A stretch of 64,000 nt of DNA from Aggregatibacter actinomycetemcomitans (lineage in GTDB: Bacteria; Pseudomonadota; Gammaproteobacteria; Enterobacterales; Pasteurellaceae), in NCBI RefSeq assembly GCF_003130205.1, contig NZ_NRDF01000008.1, positions 1-64,000 of the forward strand. Reading direction: 5' to 3'. The notes under the pieces were generated by a model. It had not been told where the DNA came from and made no database searches. It saw only the letters and a program-made list of their open reading frames with translations. How positions within the stretch are numbered: position 1 is the stretch's first letter; each line of letters opens with the position of its first letter. Shown piece after piece: positions 38,744 to 48,315 of this stretch. A program made the position numbers and the translations under genes.

Positions 38744-40801
38744 ATGAAATTTACGAAAACAAAAAGTTATCTGACCGCACTTGTATTAAGTTCTTTTTTG
38801 CTTAATGTCAATGTTGCGGACGCGGTACAACCGAAATTAAAACAAAGTGATCTGGTCTCTTTACAGCCGTCGGAATCCAACATGTTTGCCACGAAACGTG
38901 CGACAACCCGCCTAACTCAGTCTCATTACCGTAGATTTCAGCTGGATGATGAATTTTCGAAAAAGATTTTTGATCGTTACCTGAAAGCGTTGGATTTTAA
39001 CCGTACGACGTTTTTGCAATCCGATATTGATGAAATGTTCACCAAATATGGCAATAAAATTGATGACGAGTTGAATGCCGGTAATTTAGATATTGCTTTT
39101 AGTATGTATGAGTTAATGATGAAACGCCGTTATGAACGTTATCGTTATGCCTTGTCTTTGTTGGATAAAGAACCACATTTGAACGATGATGATCAAATTG
39201 AAATTGATCGTGAAAAAGCAGCCTGGCCGAAAACCGAAACAGAAGCGAATAAGCTATGGGAAGCGCGCGTTAAAAACGACATCATCAGCTTGAAATTAAA
39301 AGATAAAAAATGGTCGGAAATTAAAGAGAAGTTGGTTAAGCGTTATAATTTGGCGATTCGTCGTTTAACCCAAACTAAAGCGGATGATGTGGTACAAACC
39401 TATTTAAACGCTTTTGCCCGTGAAATTGATCCGCATACCAGTTATTTAGCTCCACGTACGGCAAAAAGTTTCAATGAAAGCATGAACTTATCTTTAGAAG
39501 GGGTCGGTGCCACATTGCAAACGGAGGATGGTGAAACCAGTATTAAATCTTTAGTTCCTGGAGCGCCTGCCGAACGCAGTAAAAAATTAAAAGCAGGTGA
39601 TAAAATTATCGGTGTTGGTCAGGAGAAGGGCGAAATCGAGGATGTTGTCGGTTGGCGTTTGGAAGACATCGTTGACAAAATCAAAGGGAAAAAAGGCTCT
39701 AAAGTTCGTTTGGAAGTGGAACCGGCAAAAGGTGGAAAATCCCGTATTGTGACATTGGTTCGCGATAAAATTCGTATTGAAGATCAAGCAGCGAAATTAA
39801 CTGTTGAAAAAGTTGACGGCATCAATGTTGCCGTGATTAAAATTCCAAGTTTTTACCTCGGTTTAACGGAAGATGTGAAAAAATTATTGGTAGAGATGCA
39901 GAATAAAAAAGCCGCTGCGTTAATCGTGGATTTGCGGGAAAACGGCGGCGGTGCGTTGACCGAAGCGGTCGGTTTAAGCGGCTTGTTCATTAGCGATGGG
40001 TCTGTGGTGCAAGTGCGAGACGCCTATCAACGTATTCGTGTACACGAAGATCCCGACAATACGCAACAATATACCGGTCCGCTATTGGTGATGATTAACC
40101 GCTTCAGTGCGTCTGCGTCGGAAATTTTTGCTGCCGCGATTCAGGATTATAACCGCGGCATTATTATCGGACAAAATACCTACGGAAAAGGCACGGTACA
40201 GCAAAGTCGTTCACTCAATTTTGTGTATGACTTGGATCAAACTCCGCTCGGCTTAATTCAATATACCATTCAAAAATTCTATCGTATTAATGGCGGAAGT
40301 ACCCAATTAAAAGGTGTTGCACCGGATATTAAATTTCCGGATGTGATCGATACGCAAGAGTATGGTGAAGAAAAAGAGGATAACGCCTTGCCTTGGGATA
40401 AAATTCCGTCGGTGAATTATTCCGAAGTGATGACGGCGCGTGATGTCATTTCCGAGTTAGCTAAAAAACACAAAGAAAGAATCGCGAAAAATCCGGAATT
40501 TATTGCTTTAAACGAGGATTTAAAGATTCGTGATGAGCGTCGTGATCGTAAGTTCTTATCCCTGAATTATCAAAAACGCAAAGCGGAAAACGATAAGGAC
40601 GATGAAAAACGGTTGAAAGACATTAATGAGCGCTTTAAACGTGAAGGTAAGAAACCGTTAAAAGACATTAATGATTTACCGAAAGATTACGAAGCCCCGG
40701 ATTTCTTCCTGAAAGAAGCAGAATTCATTGCGGCGGATGTCGTAAAATTTGATGCGGAAAAAACCGGGCTGAAAGACGCGGATACCTCTGCAAAACAGTA
40801 A
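38744..40801 (+). CDS. prc: Tail-specific (carboxy-terminal processing) protease Prc
   Basis: Periplasmic serine protease that trims murein endopeptidases and degrades tagged proteins. 685 residues: signal peptide with LTALVLSSFLLNVNVADA (its LTAL codons are a USS), N-terminal helical region, PDZ domain about 240-330 (LEGVGATLQTEDGETSIKSL), S41 protease core with Ser in INRFSASASEIFAAA and Lys in YGKGTVQQSRSLNF (Ser-Lys dyad), and a Lys-rich C-terminal DUF3340 tail. Follows proQ as in E. coli. Confidence 0.96.
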   Translation: MKFTKTKSYLTALVLSSFLLNVNVADAVQPKLKQSDLVSLQPSESNMFATKRATTRLTQSHYRRFQLDDEFSKKIFDRYLKALDFNRTTFLQSDIDEMFTKYGNKIDDELNAGNLDIAFSMYELMMKRRYERYRYALSLLDKEPHLNDDDQIEIDREKAAWPKTETEANKLWEARVKNDIISLKLKDKKWSEIKEKLVKRYNLAIRRLTQTKADDVVQTYLNAFAREIDPHTSYLAPRTAKSFNESMNLSLEGVGATLQTEDGETSIKSLVPGAPAERSKKLKAGDKIIGVGQEKGEIEDVVGWRLEDIVDKIKGKKGSKVRLEVEPAKGGKSRIVTLVRDKIRIEDQAAKLTVEKVDGINVAVIKIPSFYLGLTEDVKKLLVEMQNKKAAALIVDLRENGGGALTEAVGLSGLFISDGSVVQVRDAYQRIRVHEDPDNTQQYTGPLLVMINRFSASASEIFAAAIQDYNRGIIIGQNTYGKGTVQQSRSLNFVYDLDQTPLGLIQYTIQKFYRINGGSTQLKGVAPDIKFPDVIDTQEYGEEKEDNALPWDKIPSVNYSEVMTARDVISELAKKHKERIAKNPEFIALNEDLKIRDERRDRKFLSLNYQKRKAENDKDDEKRLKDINERFKREGKKPLKDINDLPKDYEAPDFFLKEAEFIAADVVKFDAEKTGLKDADTSAKQ

Positions 40802-40814
40802 ACGTTTCATTTCC

Positions 40815-40848
40815 TGACCGCACTTTTTAAAAAGTGCGGTCATTTTTA
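40815..40848 (+). terminator. Inverted USS pair terminator of prc
   Basis: TGACCGCACTTTTTAAAAAG TGCGGTCA is an almost uninterrupted palindrome of two USS cores, followed by TTTTT; 14 bp after the prc stop. Confidence 0.85.
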
Positions 40849-40879
40849 GCTAAGTTCAGAGATTAAGGCACAGCGATTA

Positions 40880-42403
40880 ATGAGTACGAAATCTTTTAAA
40901 TTGACGGCATTGGCGTTAGCTATGGCGTTCTATGTGGGAAATGCGGTTGCGGAAGAAATGAAGCCTTCGGAGGCTGGCACGGAGCAGACCCGGGCACAAA
41001 CTGATTTAGGTTTGGCGCAGCAGCAACTGGCTTTAGAAAGTAAAGCGGAAGAAGAACGTCTTGCCGCCGAGAAAAAAGCCGAAGAGGCGCGTTTAGCGGC
41101 AGAGAAACAAGTGCTGGCAGAGCAGGGCTTAGCCGAGCGTATCGGTGAAACGAAACTGCAATTTAAACCGTTAATCGCAAAAATTTATGCAGAAAATAAT
41201 TTTATGCCGCTGTGGCAGGATGAAAAAGCCAAACAACAGTTCTTGCGCGATTACGCGTTAATGGTGGCAAGTGGCATTTCCAAGCGGTCTGCCAACGCCT
41301 TAAATGCGGTAAGCCAATCTGCCGATAAAGAAGCATTTGTGCAAGACGTGATCTTAACCGATGCGTTTTTAGATTATTTGTTTTATGCCAATAATGTGAA
41401 GAAATCTGCGCAAAAATGGTTATATTCGGAAAATAGTTACAAAGCCAGTAAACCGGATGAAAACCAAGTCGATTCCTGGCTAAGTGCGGTCAAAAATAAT
41501 GATGTTTTTGCTTTCGTGAATAACTTATCCAGCGAAAATCCATTGTTTAAGCAAACCTTAGCCAAGGTAGAAAATTTAATTTTAAATGGCAAATTAGACA
41601 AAAACGGCATTAATGAATTGCATCGTTTTGCCATCAATGCGCAACGTTTGCGTATCCTGCCTGAATTTGATAACGGAATTTTCGTGAATGTTCCGAGTTA
41701 TCAATTAAATTATTATCGTGACGGCAAGCTGGTTTTGAATTCCCGTGTGATTGTGGGCACCAACAAGCGCAAAACACCGGTTATGTTCAGCCGCCTGAGC
41801 AATGTGGTGGTCAATCCGCCTTGGAATGCGCCGACCCGTTTAATTAACGAGGACATCATTCCGAAAGTGTGCCGGGATCCAAGTTACATTTATCGTAACG
41901 GTTATACGATCATCGATGGCAAAGGCAATACCATTGACCCTTATACCATTGACTGGGAAAACATGACAGCGAAGAAATTCCCGTACCGTTTACGCCAAGT
42001 ACCAAGCGACAACAGCGCATTGGGCAACTATAAATTTAATATGCCGAGTTCTGATGCTATTTATTTGCACGATACGCCAAAACGTAGCTTATTTGGTAAT
42101 AAAAGACGTGATTTAAGCTCCGGTTGTGTGCGTGTGGAAAAATCCGAAGAATTGGCAACAGTTCTGTTAAAAGAAGCGGGTTGGACGGCGGAAAGAAAAC
42201 AAAGTGTACTGAAAAGCAGAAAAACGACTTCTGTAACTGTTAAATCCAATAACCCGGTTTTCTTATATTACGTCACTGCATGGGTTGATAAAGGGCAAGT
42301 ACATACCTTGCCGGATGTTTATGGCTATGACAAAGCACCCAATCTGAGCTATATTGACTGGGACATTTTGAAAAAATATCTTCAACCCTTAGCCTCGAAC
42401 TAA
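40880..42403 (+). CDS. ldtD: L,D-transpeptidase (YcbB/LdtD family)
   Basis: Periplasmic enzyme forming 3-3 peptidoglycan cross-links. 507 residues: signal peptide (LTALALAMAFYVGNAVA), a charged Glu/Ala/Lys helical stretch at about 45-90 with the repeat LAAEKKAEEARLAAEKQ, a helical region to about 260, then the YkuD catalytic domain with YLHDTPKRSLFGNKRRDLSS and the nucleophile motif SGCVRVE. E. coli YcbB is longer (615) and lacks the Ala/Glu-rich stretch at this place as far as I recall. ycbB-ycbK-ycbL order matches E. coli. Confidence 0.92.
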   Translation: MSTKSFKLTALALAMAFYVGNAVAEEMKPSEAGTEQTRAQTDLGLAQQQLALESKAEEERLAAEKKAEEARLAAEKQVLAEQGLAERIGETKLQFKPLIAKIYAENNFMPLWQDEKAKQQFLRDYALMVASGISKRSANALNAVSQSADKEAFVQDVILTDAFLDYLFYANNVKKSAQKWLYSENSYKASKPDENQVDSWLSAVKNNDVFAFVNNLSSENPLFKQTLAKVENLILNGKLDKNGINELHRFAINAQRLRILPEFDNGIFVNVPSYQLNYYRDGKLVLNSRVIVGTNKRKTPVMFSRLSNVVVNPPWNAPTRLINEDIIPKVCRDPSYIYRNGYTIIDGKGNTIDPYTIDWENMTAKKFPYRLRQVPSDNSALGNYKFNMPSSDAIYLHDTPKRSLFGNKRRDLSSGCVRVEKSEELATVLLKEAGWTAERKQSVLKSRKTTSVTVKSNNPVFLYYVTAWVDKGQVHTLPDVYGYDKAPNLSYIDWDILKKYLQPLASN

Positions 42404-42456
42404 CATTCGCAATGTAAGTCAAAACAACAGATTTTAAACATATTCAGGAAAATATA

Positions 42457-43017
42457 ATGAGCAATATTAACCATAGTCGTCGCAAATGGTTATCTTTAGG
42501 GGGAATTGTATTGGGTGCAACTTTGTTGCCCGATACGGTTTTAGCTGTGGTTTCAACGCCAAGACCCCGTATGTTGAGCTTTCGCAACATCAATACCCAA
42601 GAGAAATTAAGCGCGGAATTCGTGCTTGGTCGCGGGTTTTCCAACACGACATTACGACTTTTAGATCATTTACTGCGTGATAAACGCAATAATCAAGTAC
42701 ATAAAATGGATCCGCAGCTTTTCACTAAGTTTTATCGGGTTCAGCAAAACCTCGGTTTACGCAACACCGAAATCCAAATTATCTGCGGTTATCGTTCCGC
42801 TGCCAGCAATGCGGCAATGCACCGTCGCAGTCGTGGTGTCGCCAGCAATAGTTATCATATCCGTGGTCAAGCCATTGATTTTCGTATTGATGGTGTTCCG
42901 TTAGCGAAATTACGCGATGCAGTGGAGGCATTAAATAACGGCGGCGTCGGTTTCTATCCGCGCAGTAACTTTGTTCACATGGATACCGGTCCTGTCCGTA
43001 CCTGGAGAGGAAGTTAG
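42457..43017 (+). CDS. mepK: Murein endopeptidase MepK (YcbK, M15/DUF882)
   Basis: Cuts peptidoglycan cross-links, including 3-3 links made by LdtD. 186 residues with a Tat signal (SRRKWLSLGGIVLGATLLPD, twin Arg at 9-10) and a small zinc peptidase domain: ICGYRSAASNAAMHRRSRGV, SYHIRGQAIDFRIDG and VHMDTGPVRTW supply the metal and catalytic residues. Lies 53 bp after ldtD, so synthesis and removal of 3-3 links are encoded together. Confidence 0.92.
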   Translation: MSNINHSRRKWLSLGGIVLGATLLPDTVLAVVSTPRPRMLSFRNINTQEKLSAEFVLGRGFSNTTLRLLDHLLRDKRNNQVHKMDPQLFTKFYRVQQNLGLRNTEIQIICGYRSAASNAAMHRRSRGVASNSYHIRGQAIDFRIDGVPLAKLRDAVEALNNGGVGFYPRSNFVHMDTGPVRTWRGS

Positions 43018-43044
43018 TCCATTGCTAAAAACGTTGTTATTTTT

Positions 43045-43068
43045 AACCGCACTTTGGTGCGGTTTTTT
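43045..43068 (+). terminator. USS-derived terminator after mepK
   Basis: AACCGCAC / GTGCGGTT stem with a TTTG loop and T6 tail. The left half is a full USS, the right half lacks its first bases. Lies 30 bp before ycbL. Confidence 0.8.
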
Positions 43069-43092
43069 ACTGAATAAACAAGGCTGGTCATT

Positions 43093-43731
43093 ATGAATAT
43101 TGAGATTATTCCCGTCACCGCATTTCAGCAAAATTGCTCTTTAATCTGGGATAACAAGAAAAATGCGGCAATTATTGATCCGGGTGGTGAAGCAGATAAG
43201 TTAATCAAACGCATTGAAGAATTAGACTTGAATTTACAGACGATTTTACTCACTCACGGGCATCTGGATCATGTGGGGGCGGCGGAAAAAGTCAAACAAC
43301 ATTTTAATGTGCCTATCCTCGGTTCAAATTCCAAAGATGATTACTGGTTTAAGGGCTTGCCGCAGCAATCGGAAAAGTTCGGGATGTTATTTGAAGTCGC
43401 TGCCTTTGAGCCGGATCGTTGGTTGGATGAAGAAGGCGAAATTTTACATATCGGTGATTTTACCTTTGAAGTTCTGCATTTGCCGGGACACACGCCCGGG
43501 CATATCGGTTTTATCGAACATCAAAAACGTGTGGCGTTTACCGGCGATGTGTTATTCAAAAGCGGCATCGGGCGCACGGATTTCCCGGGCGGCAGTTATG
43601 ACGAGATTATTGCTTCCATTCGGGAAAAATTATATCTGTTGGATGATGATATGGTTATTGTTCCGGGACACGGGCCTTACACAACCATCGGCACGGAAAA
43701 ACAAACTAACCCTTATGTGACGCAGGAATAA
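43093..43731 (+). CDS. ycbL: Metallo-beta-lactamase fold hydrolase YcbL (type II glyoxalase-like)
   Basis: 212 residues, single MBL domain with the metal motif THGHLDHVGAA near 55-65, GHTPGHIGF, FTGDVLFKSGIGRTD and a late VPGHGPYTTIG. E. coli YcbL has weak glyoxalase II activity; the cellular substrate is unsettled. Third gene of the ldtD-mepK-ycbL run. Confidence 0.9.
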   Translation: MNIEIIPVTAFQQNCSLIWDNKKNAAIIDPGGEADKLIKRIEELDLNLQTILLTHGHLDHVGAAEKVKQHFNVPILGSNSKDDYWFKGLPQQSEKFGMLFEVAAFEPDRWLDEEGEILHIGDFTFEVLHLPGHTPGHIGFIEHQKRVAFTGDVLFKSGIGRTDFPGGSYDEIIASIREKLYLLDDDMVIVPGHGPYTTIGTEKQTNPYVTQE

Positions 43732-43860
43732 AATCATTAACCGCAAAAATATCGGGTATTTTATTCAAATTGCTGATTTTTTTGACCGCACGTTATGGCG
43801 TGAAGACGTTAAATTTTTGTAAAAATTCTGACTTGGATCACAATATAAATTGAATTTCTC

Positions 43861-43875
43861 GGGCATAATATGCCC
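43861..43875. promoter_or_regulatory. Perfect 15-bp palindrome upstream of sucA
   Basis: GGGCATAATATGCCC lies 76 bp before the sucA start, embedded in a possible -10 element (CATAAT). With a one-base centre it is a poor hairpin but a plausible operator or promoter core. No regulator is named. Confidence 0.35.
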
Positions 43876-43950
43876 TTTAAATGTAGCGGCGTTTTTTATG
43901 TCGTTGCCATGACGTTGTTTGTTAGTGTATTCATTTTTAAGGTGGTATTT

Positions 43951-46758
43951 ATGCAGCATAATTCTTTACAGGAATGGCTTGCCTCCAGTGCGTTGGGTGG
44001 CGCGAATCAAGCGTATATCGAAGAGCTTTATGAAAGTTATCTTGAAGATCCGGGCAGTGTGGATAGCAGTTGGCAGGCGATTTTTAAAACGTTGCCAAAA
44101 TCCACCGCACTTGAACAGCCCCACTCGGTCGTGCGTGATTATTTCCGCCGTTTAGCCCGAGAGAATCATTCGCAGAGCATTACCGTTATCGACCCCGAAG
44201 CGAGTGCGAAATTAGTTAAAGTACTCCAGTTCATCAACGCTTATCGCTCCCGTGGTTATATTGAAGCCACTCTTGACCCCCTCAATTATTACCGTTGGAA
44301 AACCTCCTCCGTTCCCGAGTTAGATTATCATCAACATGGCTTAACCGATGCCGATTTGGACGAAAGTTTCAATATCGACTATGCCGTTTACGGCAAAGAA
44401 ACCATTAAACTCAGCGACTTAGCCCGTGATTTGAAAGCCACTTATTGCGGCAATATCGGCTTGGAATTTATGCACATTCATGATATGGAACAGCGTAACT
44501 GGTTGCAAAGTAAACAGGAAAAATGGATTCAACAGCCGCTTTTTATGAAAGACGAAAAAGTGAATTTACTCAAAGAATTGACGGCGGCGGACGGTTTGGA
44601 ACGCTACTTAGGAGCAAAATTCCCGGGGGCAAAACGTTTTTCCCTAGAGGGAAGTGATGCCTTTATCCCAATGATGAAAGAAATTATTCGCCATGCCGGA
44701 CGTAATGACATCGACGATATTGTTATCGGCATGGCGCACCGTGGGCGCTTAAATATGTTGGTGAACGTGTTGGGTAAAAAACCGGCGGAATTATTCGATG
44801 AATTTGCCGGTAAACACGCGGAAACCAATCGCACCGGCGATGTGAAGTATCACCAGGGTTTTTCTTCCGATTTTGCGGTCGATGATAAACGGGTGCATTT
44901 AACCCTGGCGTTTAACCCGTCTCATTTGGAAATCGTCAGCCCGGTGGTTATCGGTTCCGTACGCGCCAGACAAACCCGCAAACAGGATTTGGAACATAAC
45001 CAGGTGCTTGCCGTTACCGTGCATGGGGATTCCGCCGTGGCAGGGCAGGGTATTGTGCAGGAAACCTTGAATATGTCCAATGCACGCGGTTACAAAGTGG
45101 GCGGCACAATTCGTATCGTCATTAATAACCAAATCGGTTTCACCACCTCCAACCCAAACGACACCCGTTCCACCGAATTTTGTACCGACATTGCGAAAAT
45201 GATTCAGGCGCCGATTATTCATGTGAACGGCGACGACCCGGAAGCGGTGGCTTTCGCCGCCCGTATGGCGGTGGAATATCGCAACGCCTTCAAACGGGAT
45301 ATTTTCATTGATTTAATTTCTTATCGTCGTCACGGGCACAATGAGGCGGACGAACCTTTAGCTACCCAACCGATGATGTACGGCATCATCAAAAAACACC
45401 CGACACCGCCGAAAGTCTATGCCTCCCGTTTAATTCAGGAAGGCACCATCAGCGAAGAAGATGCCACCGAAATGACCAATTTATATCGCGATGCGTTGGA
45501 CAACGGCGAATGCGTCGTGCCGGAGTGGCGCGCTATGGATATGGCGAAAGTAGATTGGTTGCAATACCTCAATTATGACTGGACGGCGCCATACGAAAGC
45601 CACTTCCCGTTGGAGCGTTTCCAAACGTTGGCGAAACGGGTTTCCCATTATCCTGATTACGTGCAGCCGCATCCGCGTGTGGAAAAAATCTATGCGGATC
45701 GTAAAGAAATGGCTCAGGGCGATAAATTATTGGATTGGGGCATGGCGGAAACCATGGCGTACGCCACCTTGTTGGATGAAGGCACTCATGTGCGTTTGTC
45801 CGGTGAGGATGCGGGGCGCGGTACCTTCTTCCATCGCCATGCGGTCGTGCATAACCAAAAAGACGGCACCGGCTATGTGCCGTTGACCCAATTACACGCC
45901 AACCAAGGACGCTTTGAAGTGTGGGATTCCGTGCTGACCGAGGAAGGGGTGCTTGCCTTTGAATACGGTTATGCTACGACGGATCCGAAAACCTTAACCA
46001 TCTGGGAAGCGCAATTCGGTGATTTCGCCAATGGCGCGCAAATCGTGATTGACCAATTCATCAGCTCCGGCGAACAAAAATGGGGCAGAATGTGCGGTTT
46101 GGTGATGTTGCTGCCGCACGGTTATGAAGGGCAAGGCCCGGAACACTCTTCCGCCCGTTTGGAGCGCTATTTGCAGCTCTGCGCGGAACAAAATATGCAG
46201 GTGTGTATCCCGTCAACGCCGGCGCAGGTTTATCACATGTTGCGTCGTCAAGCGATTCGCAAAATGCGTCGTCCGCTCATCGGTATTTCGCCGAAATCCT
46301 TATTGCGCCACCCGCTGGCGGTATCTACGATGGACGAACTGGTGAACGGCACTTTCCAAACCGTTATCGGGGAAATTGACGCACTCGATCCGAAACAGGT
46401 CAAGCGCGTGGTGATGTGTTCGGGCAAGGTGTATTACGATTTGTTGGAACAACGCCGTAAGAACGAACAAACGGACGTTGCCATTATTCGTATCGAACAA
46501 CTTTATCCGTTCCCGCATGATGATGTGAAAGCGGTGCTTGCGCCTTATGCTCATGTGACGGATTTTGTGTGGTGTCAGGAAGAACCGCTGAACCAGGGCG
46601 CGTGGTATTCCGGCAAACACAATTTTGAAGCGGTCATACTGGAAAGCGCGAAATTAACCTATGCCGGTCGCCCGGCTTCCGCCTCTCCGGCGGTGGGCTA
46701 TATGTCATTGCACACCAAACAACAAAAACAATTGGTGGAAGACGCGTTGACACGTTAA
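43951..46758 (+). CDS. sucA: 2-oxoglutarate dehydrogenase E1 component
   Basis: Thiamine-diphosphate E1 subunit that decarboxylates 2-oxoglutarate and transfers succinyl to SucB. ATG 43951, after AAGGTGG, starts MQHNSLQEWLASSALGG like E. coli MQNSALKAWL; an upstream in-frame ATG (43870) would add 27 unrelated hydrophobic residues. 935 residues (E. coli 933). ThDP-binding HGDSAVAGQGIVQETLNMS, IRIVINNQIGFTTSN, SYRRHGHNEADEP; C-terminal transketolase-like domain (LSGEDAGRGTFFHRHAV). Confidence 0.97.
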   Translation: MQHNSLQEWLASSALGGANQAYIEELYESYLEDPGSVDSSWQAIFKTLPKSTALEQPHSVVRDYFRRLARENHSQSITVIDPEASAKLVKVLQFINAYRSRGYIEATLDPLNYYRWKTSSVPELDYHQHGLTDADLDESFNIDYAVYGKETIKLSDLARDLKATYCGNIGLEFMHIHDMEQRNWLQSKQEKWIQQPLFMKDEKVNLLKELTAADGLERYLGAKFPGAKRFSLEGSDAFIPMMKEIIRHAGRNDIDDIVIGMAHRGRLNMLVNVLGKKPAELFDEFAGKHAETNRTGDVKYHQGFSSDFAVDDKRVHLTLAFNPSHLEIVSPVVIGSVRARQTRKQDLEHNQVLAVTVHGDSAVAGQGIVQETLNMSNARGYKVGGTIRIVINNQIGFTTSNPNDTRSTEFCTDIAKMIQAPIIHVNGDDPEAVAFAARMAVEYRNAFKRDIFIDLISYRRHGHNEADEPLATQPMMYGIIKKHPTPPKVYASRLIQEGTISEEDATEMTNLYRDALDNGECVVPEWRAMDMAKVDWLQYLNYDWTAPYESHFPLERFQTLAKRVSHYPDYVQPHPRVEKIYADRKEMAQGDKLLDWGMAETMAYATLLDEGTHVRLSGEDAGRGTFFHRHAVVHNQKDGTGYVPLTQLHANQGRFEVWDSVLTEEGVLAFEYGYATTDPKTLTIWEAQFGDFANGAQIVIDQFISSGEQKWGRMCGLVMLLPHGYEGQGPEHSSARLERYLQLCAEQNMQVCIPSTPAQVYHMLRRQAIRKMRRPLIGISPKSLLRHPLAVSTMDELVNGTFQTVIGEIDALDPKQVKRVVMCSGKVYYDLLEQRRKNEQTDVAIIRIEQLYPFPHDDVKAVLAPYAHVTDFVWCQEEPLNQGAWYSGKHNFEAVILESAKLTYAGRPASASPAVGYMSLHTKQQKQLVEDALTR

Positions 46759-46767
46759 TGAGGAGAT

Positions 46768-46838
46768 AAAGTGCGGTGATTTTTTGCCGCGTTTTTCGTG
46801 CGAAAAAAAACACGGCGAAAACCGACCGCACTTTTCAT
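46768..46838 (+). terminator. Nested USS hairpin between sucA and sucB
   Basis: Outer stem AAAGTGCGGT / ACCGCACTTT encloses an inner GCCG…CGGC hairpin with long T and A runs (GCCGCGTTTTTCGTGCG / AACACGGC). It lies between genes normally co-expressed, so it may be leaky. Confidence 0.6.
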
Positions 46839-46885
46839 CAAAATATAAGACTTAGCTAAACGAACATAAAAAAGGAATAAACATT

Positions 46886-48109
46886 ATGACGATTGAAATT
46901 CTTGTCCCCGATTTACCTGAATCCGTTGCCGATGCCACGGTGGCGACCTGGCATAAAAAAGCGGGCGATGCGGTGAAACGTGATGAAGTGATTGTGGAAA
47001 TTGAAACCGACAAAGTGGTGCTTGAAGTGCCGGCGCAGGCGGACGGCGTGCTTGCCCGGATTTTGCAGGAAGAAGGGGCGATAGTTGTCAGCAAGCAATT
47101 GCTTGGCACTCTGGAAGATTCGGTGACAGCGGCAGCCATTGCCACGGAAAAAAACGCGGAACCGACACCGAAAGATCGTCGCACGGAAGTGCCTGATGAA
47201 CCGCATGTCACCGATGCGCAAGGCCCGGCGGTACGTCGTTTATTAGCCGAACACGGTTTACAACCTTCCGATGTCGCCGATGTAAAAGGTACCGGCGTGG
47301 GCGGCAGAATTACCCGTGAAGATGTGGAAGCGATCCTCGCCCAACGCACCGCTGTTGCGGCACAACCGCAAGTGGCGGAAGACACCCTCAGTACCGTGGC
47401 GTATGCCGCACGTAGTGAAAAACGCGTGCCGATGACTCGTTTGCGTAAACGTATTGCAGAACGTCTGTTGGAAGCCAAAAACACCACCGCCATGTTGACC
47501 ACGTTCAATGAGGTGGATATGCAGCCAATCATGAACCTGCGCAAACAATACGGTGAAAAATTTGAAAAACAACACGGCGTGCGTTTAGGTTTTATGTCTT
47601 TTTATATCAAAGCCGTGGTGGAAGCCTTAAAACGTTATCCGGAAGTGAATGCCTCCATTGACGGCGACGATGTGATTTATCACAACTATTTCGACGTGAG
47701 CATTGCCGTTTCCACGCCGCGCGGTTTGGTCACGCCGGTATTGCGCGATTGCGACAACCTTTCCATGGCGGACATTGAAAAATCTATCAAAGCTTTGGCG
47801 GAAAAAGGTCGTGACGGAAAATTAACGGTGGAAGATTTAACCGGCGGTAATTTCACCATTACCAACGGCGGTGTGTTCGGTTCGTTGATGTCTACCCCGA
47901 TTATCAACCCGCCGCAAAGCGCTATTTTAGGCATGCACGCCATTAAAGAGCGCCCGGTGGCGTTAAACGGTCAAGTGGTGATTCGCCCGATGATGTATTT
48001 GGCGCTGAGCTACGATCACCGCTTAATTGACGGGCGGGAATCCGTCGGTTTCTTGGTGACGATAAAAGAGCTGCTGGAAGACCCGACAAGATTATTACTT
48101 GAAATTTAA
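46886..48109 (+). CDS. sucB: Dihydrolipoamide succinyltransferase (E2 of 2-oxoglutarate dehydrogenase)
   Basis: Core subunit of the complex, 407 residues (E. coli 405). Lipoyl domain 1-77 with lipoyl Lys in [13 protein letters not shown]; peripheral-subunit-binding domain near 110-145 ([20 protein letters not shown]); catalytic domain ending with [18 protein letters not shown], whose His and Asp are the active-site pair. No lpd gene (E3) is in the window; that subunit must come from elsewhere. Confidence 0.97.
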   Translation: MTIEILVPDLPESVADATVATWHKKAGDAVKRDEVIVEIETDKVVLEVPAQADGVLARILQEEGAIVVSKQLLGTLEDSVTAAAIATEKNAEPTPKDRRTEVPDEPHVTDAQGPAVRRLLAEHGLQPSDVADVKGTGVGGRITREDVEAILAQRTAVAAQPQVAEDTLSTVAYAARSEKRVPMTRLRKRIAERLLEAKNTTAMLTTFNEVDMQPIMNLRKQYGEKFEKQHGVRLGFMSFYIKAVVEALKRYPEVNASIDGDDVIYHNYFDVSIAVSTPRGLVTPVLRDCDNLSMADIEKSIKALAEKGRDGKLTVEDLTGGNFTITNGGVFGSLMSTPIINPPQSAILGMHAIKERPVALNGQVVIRPMMYLALSYDHRLIDGRESVGFLVTIKELLEDPTRLLLEI

Positions 48110-48113
48110 TAAG

Positions 48114-48155
48114 AAAACCGCTTGTTTCTTGCTTGCAAGACAAGCGGTTTCGGTT
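48114..48155 (+). terminator. Hairpin after sucB built from Apl-type uptake sequences
   Basis: AAACCGCTTGT and ACAAGCGGTTT form an 11-bp stem 5 bp after the sucB stop. ACAAGCGGT is the core of the USS of the other Pasteurellaceae clade (Actinobacillus/Mannheimia type), used here as an inverted pair in the same way that Hin-type pairs are used elsewhere in the window. Confidence 0.7.
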
Positions 48156-48197
48156 TATAAAAACGCCTTAAGAAAAAAACGTTGTTTATTCTTCGCA

Positions 48198-48246
48198 GAT
48201 AAGCTTGCTTATTTGAGCACGCCAACGGGTTGTTGGCAAGCCAACA
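48198..48246 (+). promoter_or_regulatory. Alternative hairpins in the sucB-sucC gap
   Basis: After a perfect hairpin ATAAGCTTGCTTAT (48199-48212) come three short blocks, GCCAAC (48221), GTTGGC (48232) and GCCAAC (48240). The middle block can pair with either neighbour, giving two exclusive hairpins. An AT-rich ATAATATTTTTT follows. This looks like a leader that could switch, but could also be chance. Confidence 0.4.
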
Positions 48247-48315
48247 TTCAAAAAATAATATTTTTTACAACCGCACTTTTTATCAGAATATTTATCACGC
48301 AACAGAGGATTTTGT

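Noticed and set aside
43870-43950. Longer sucA with 27 extra hydrophobic N-terminal residues
   Set aside because: The extension has no ribosome site and no match to SucA; ATG 43951 has AAGGTGG upstream and aligns with E. coli SucA.
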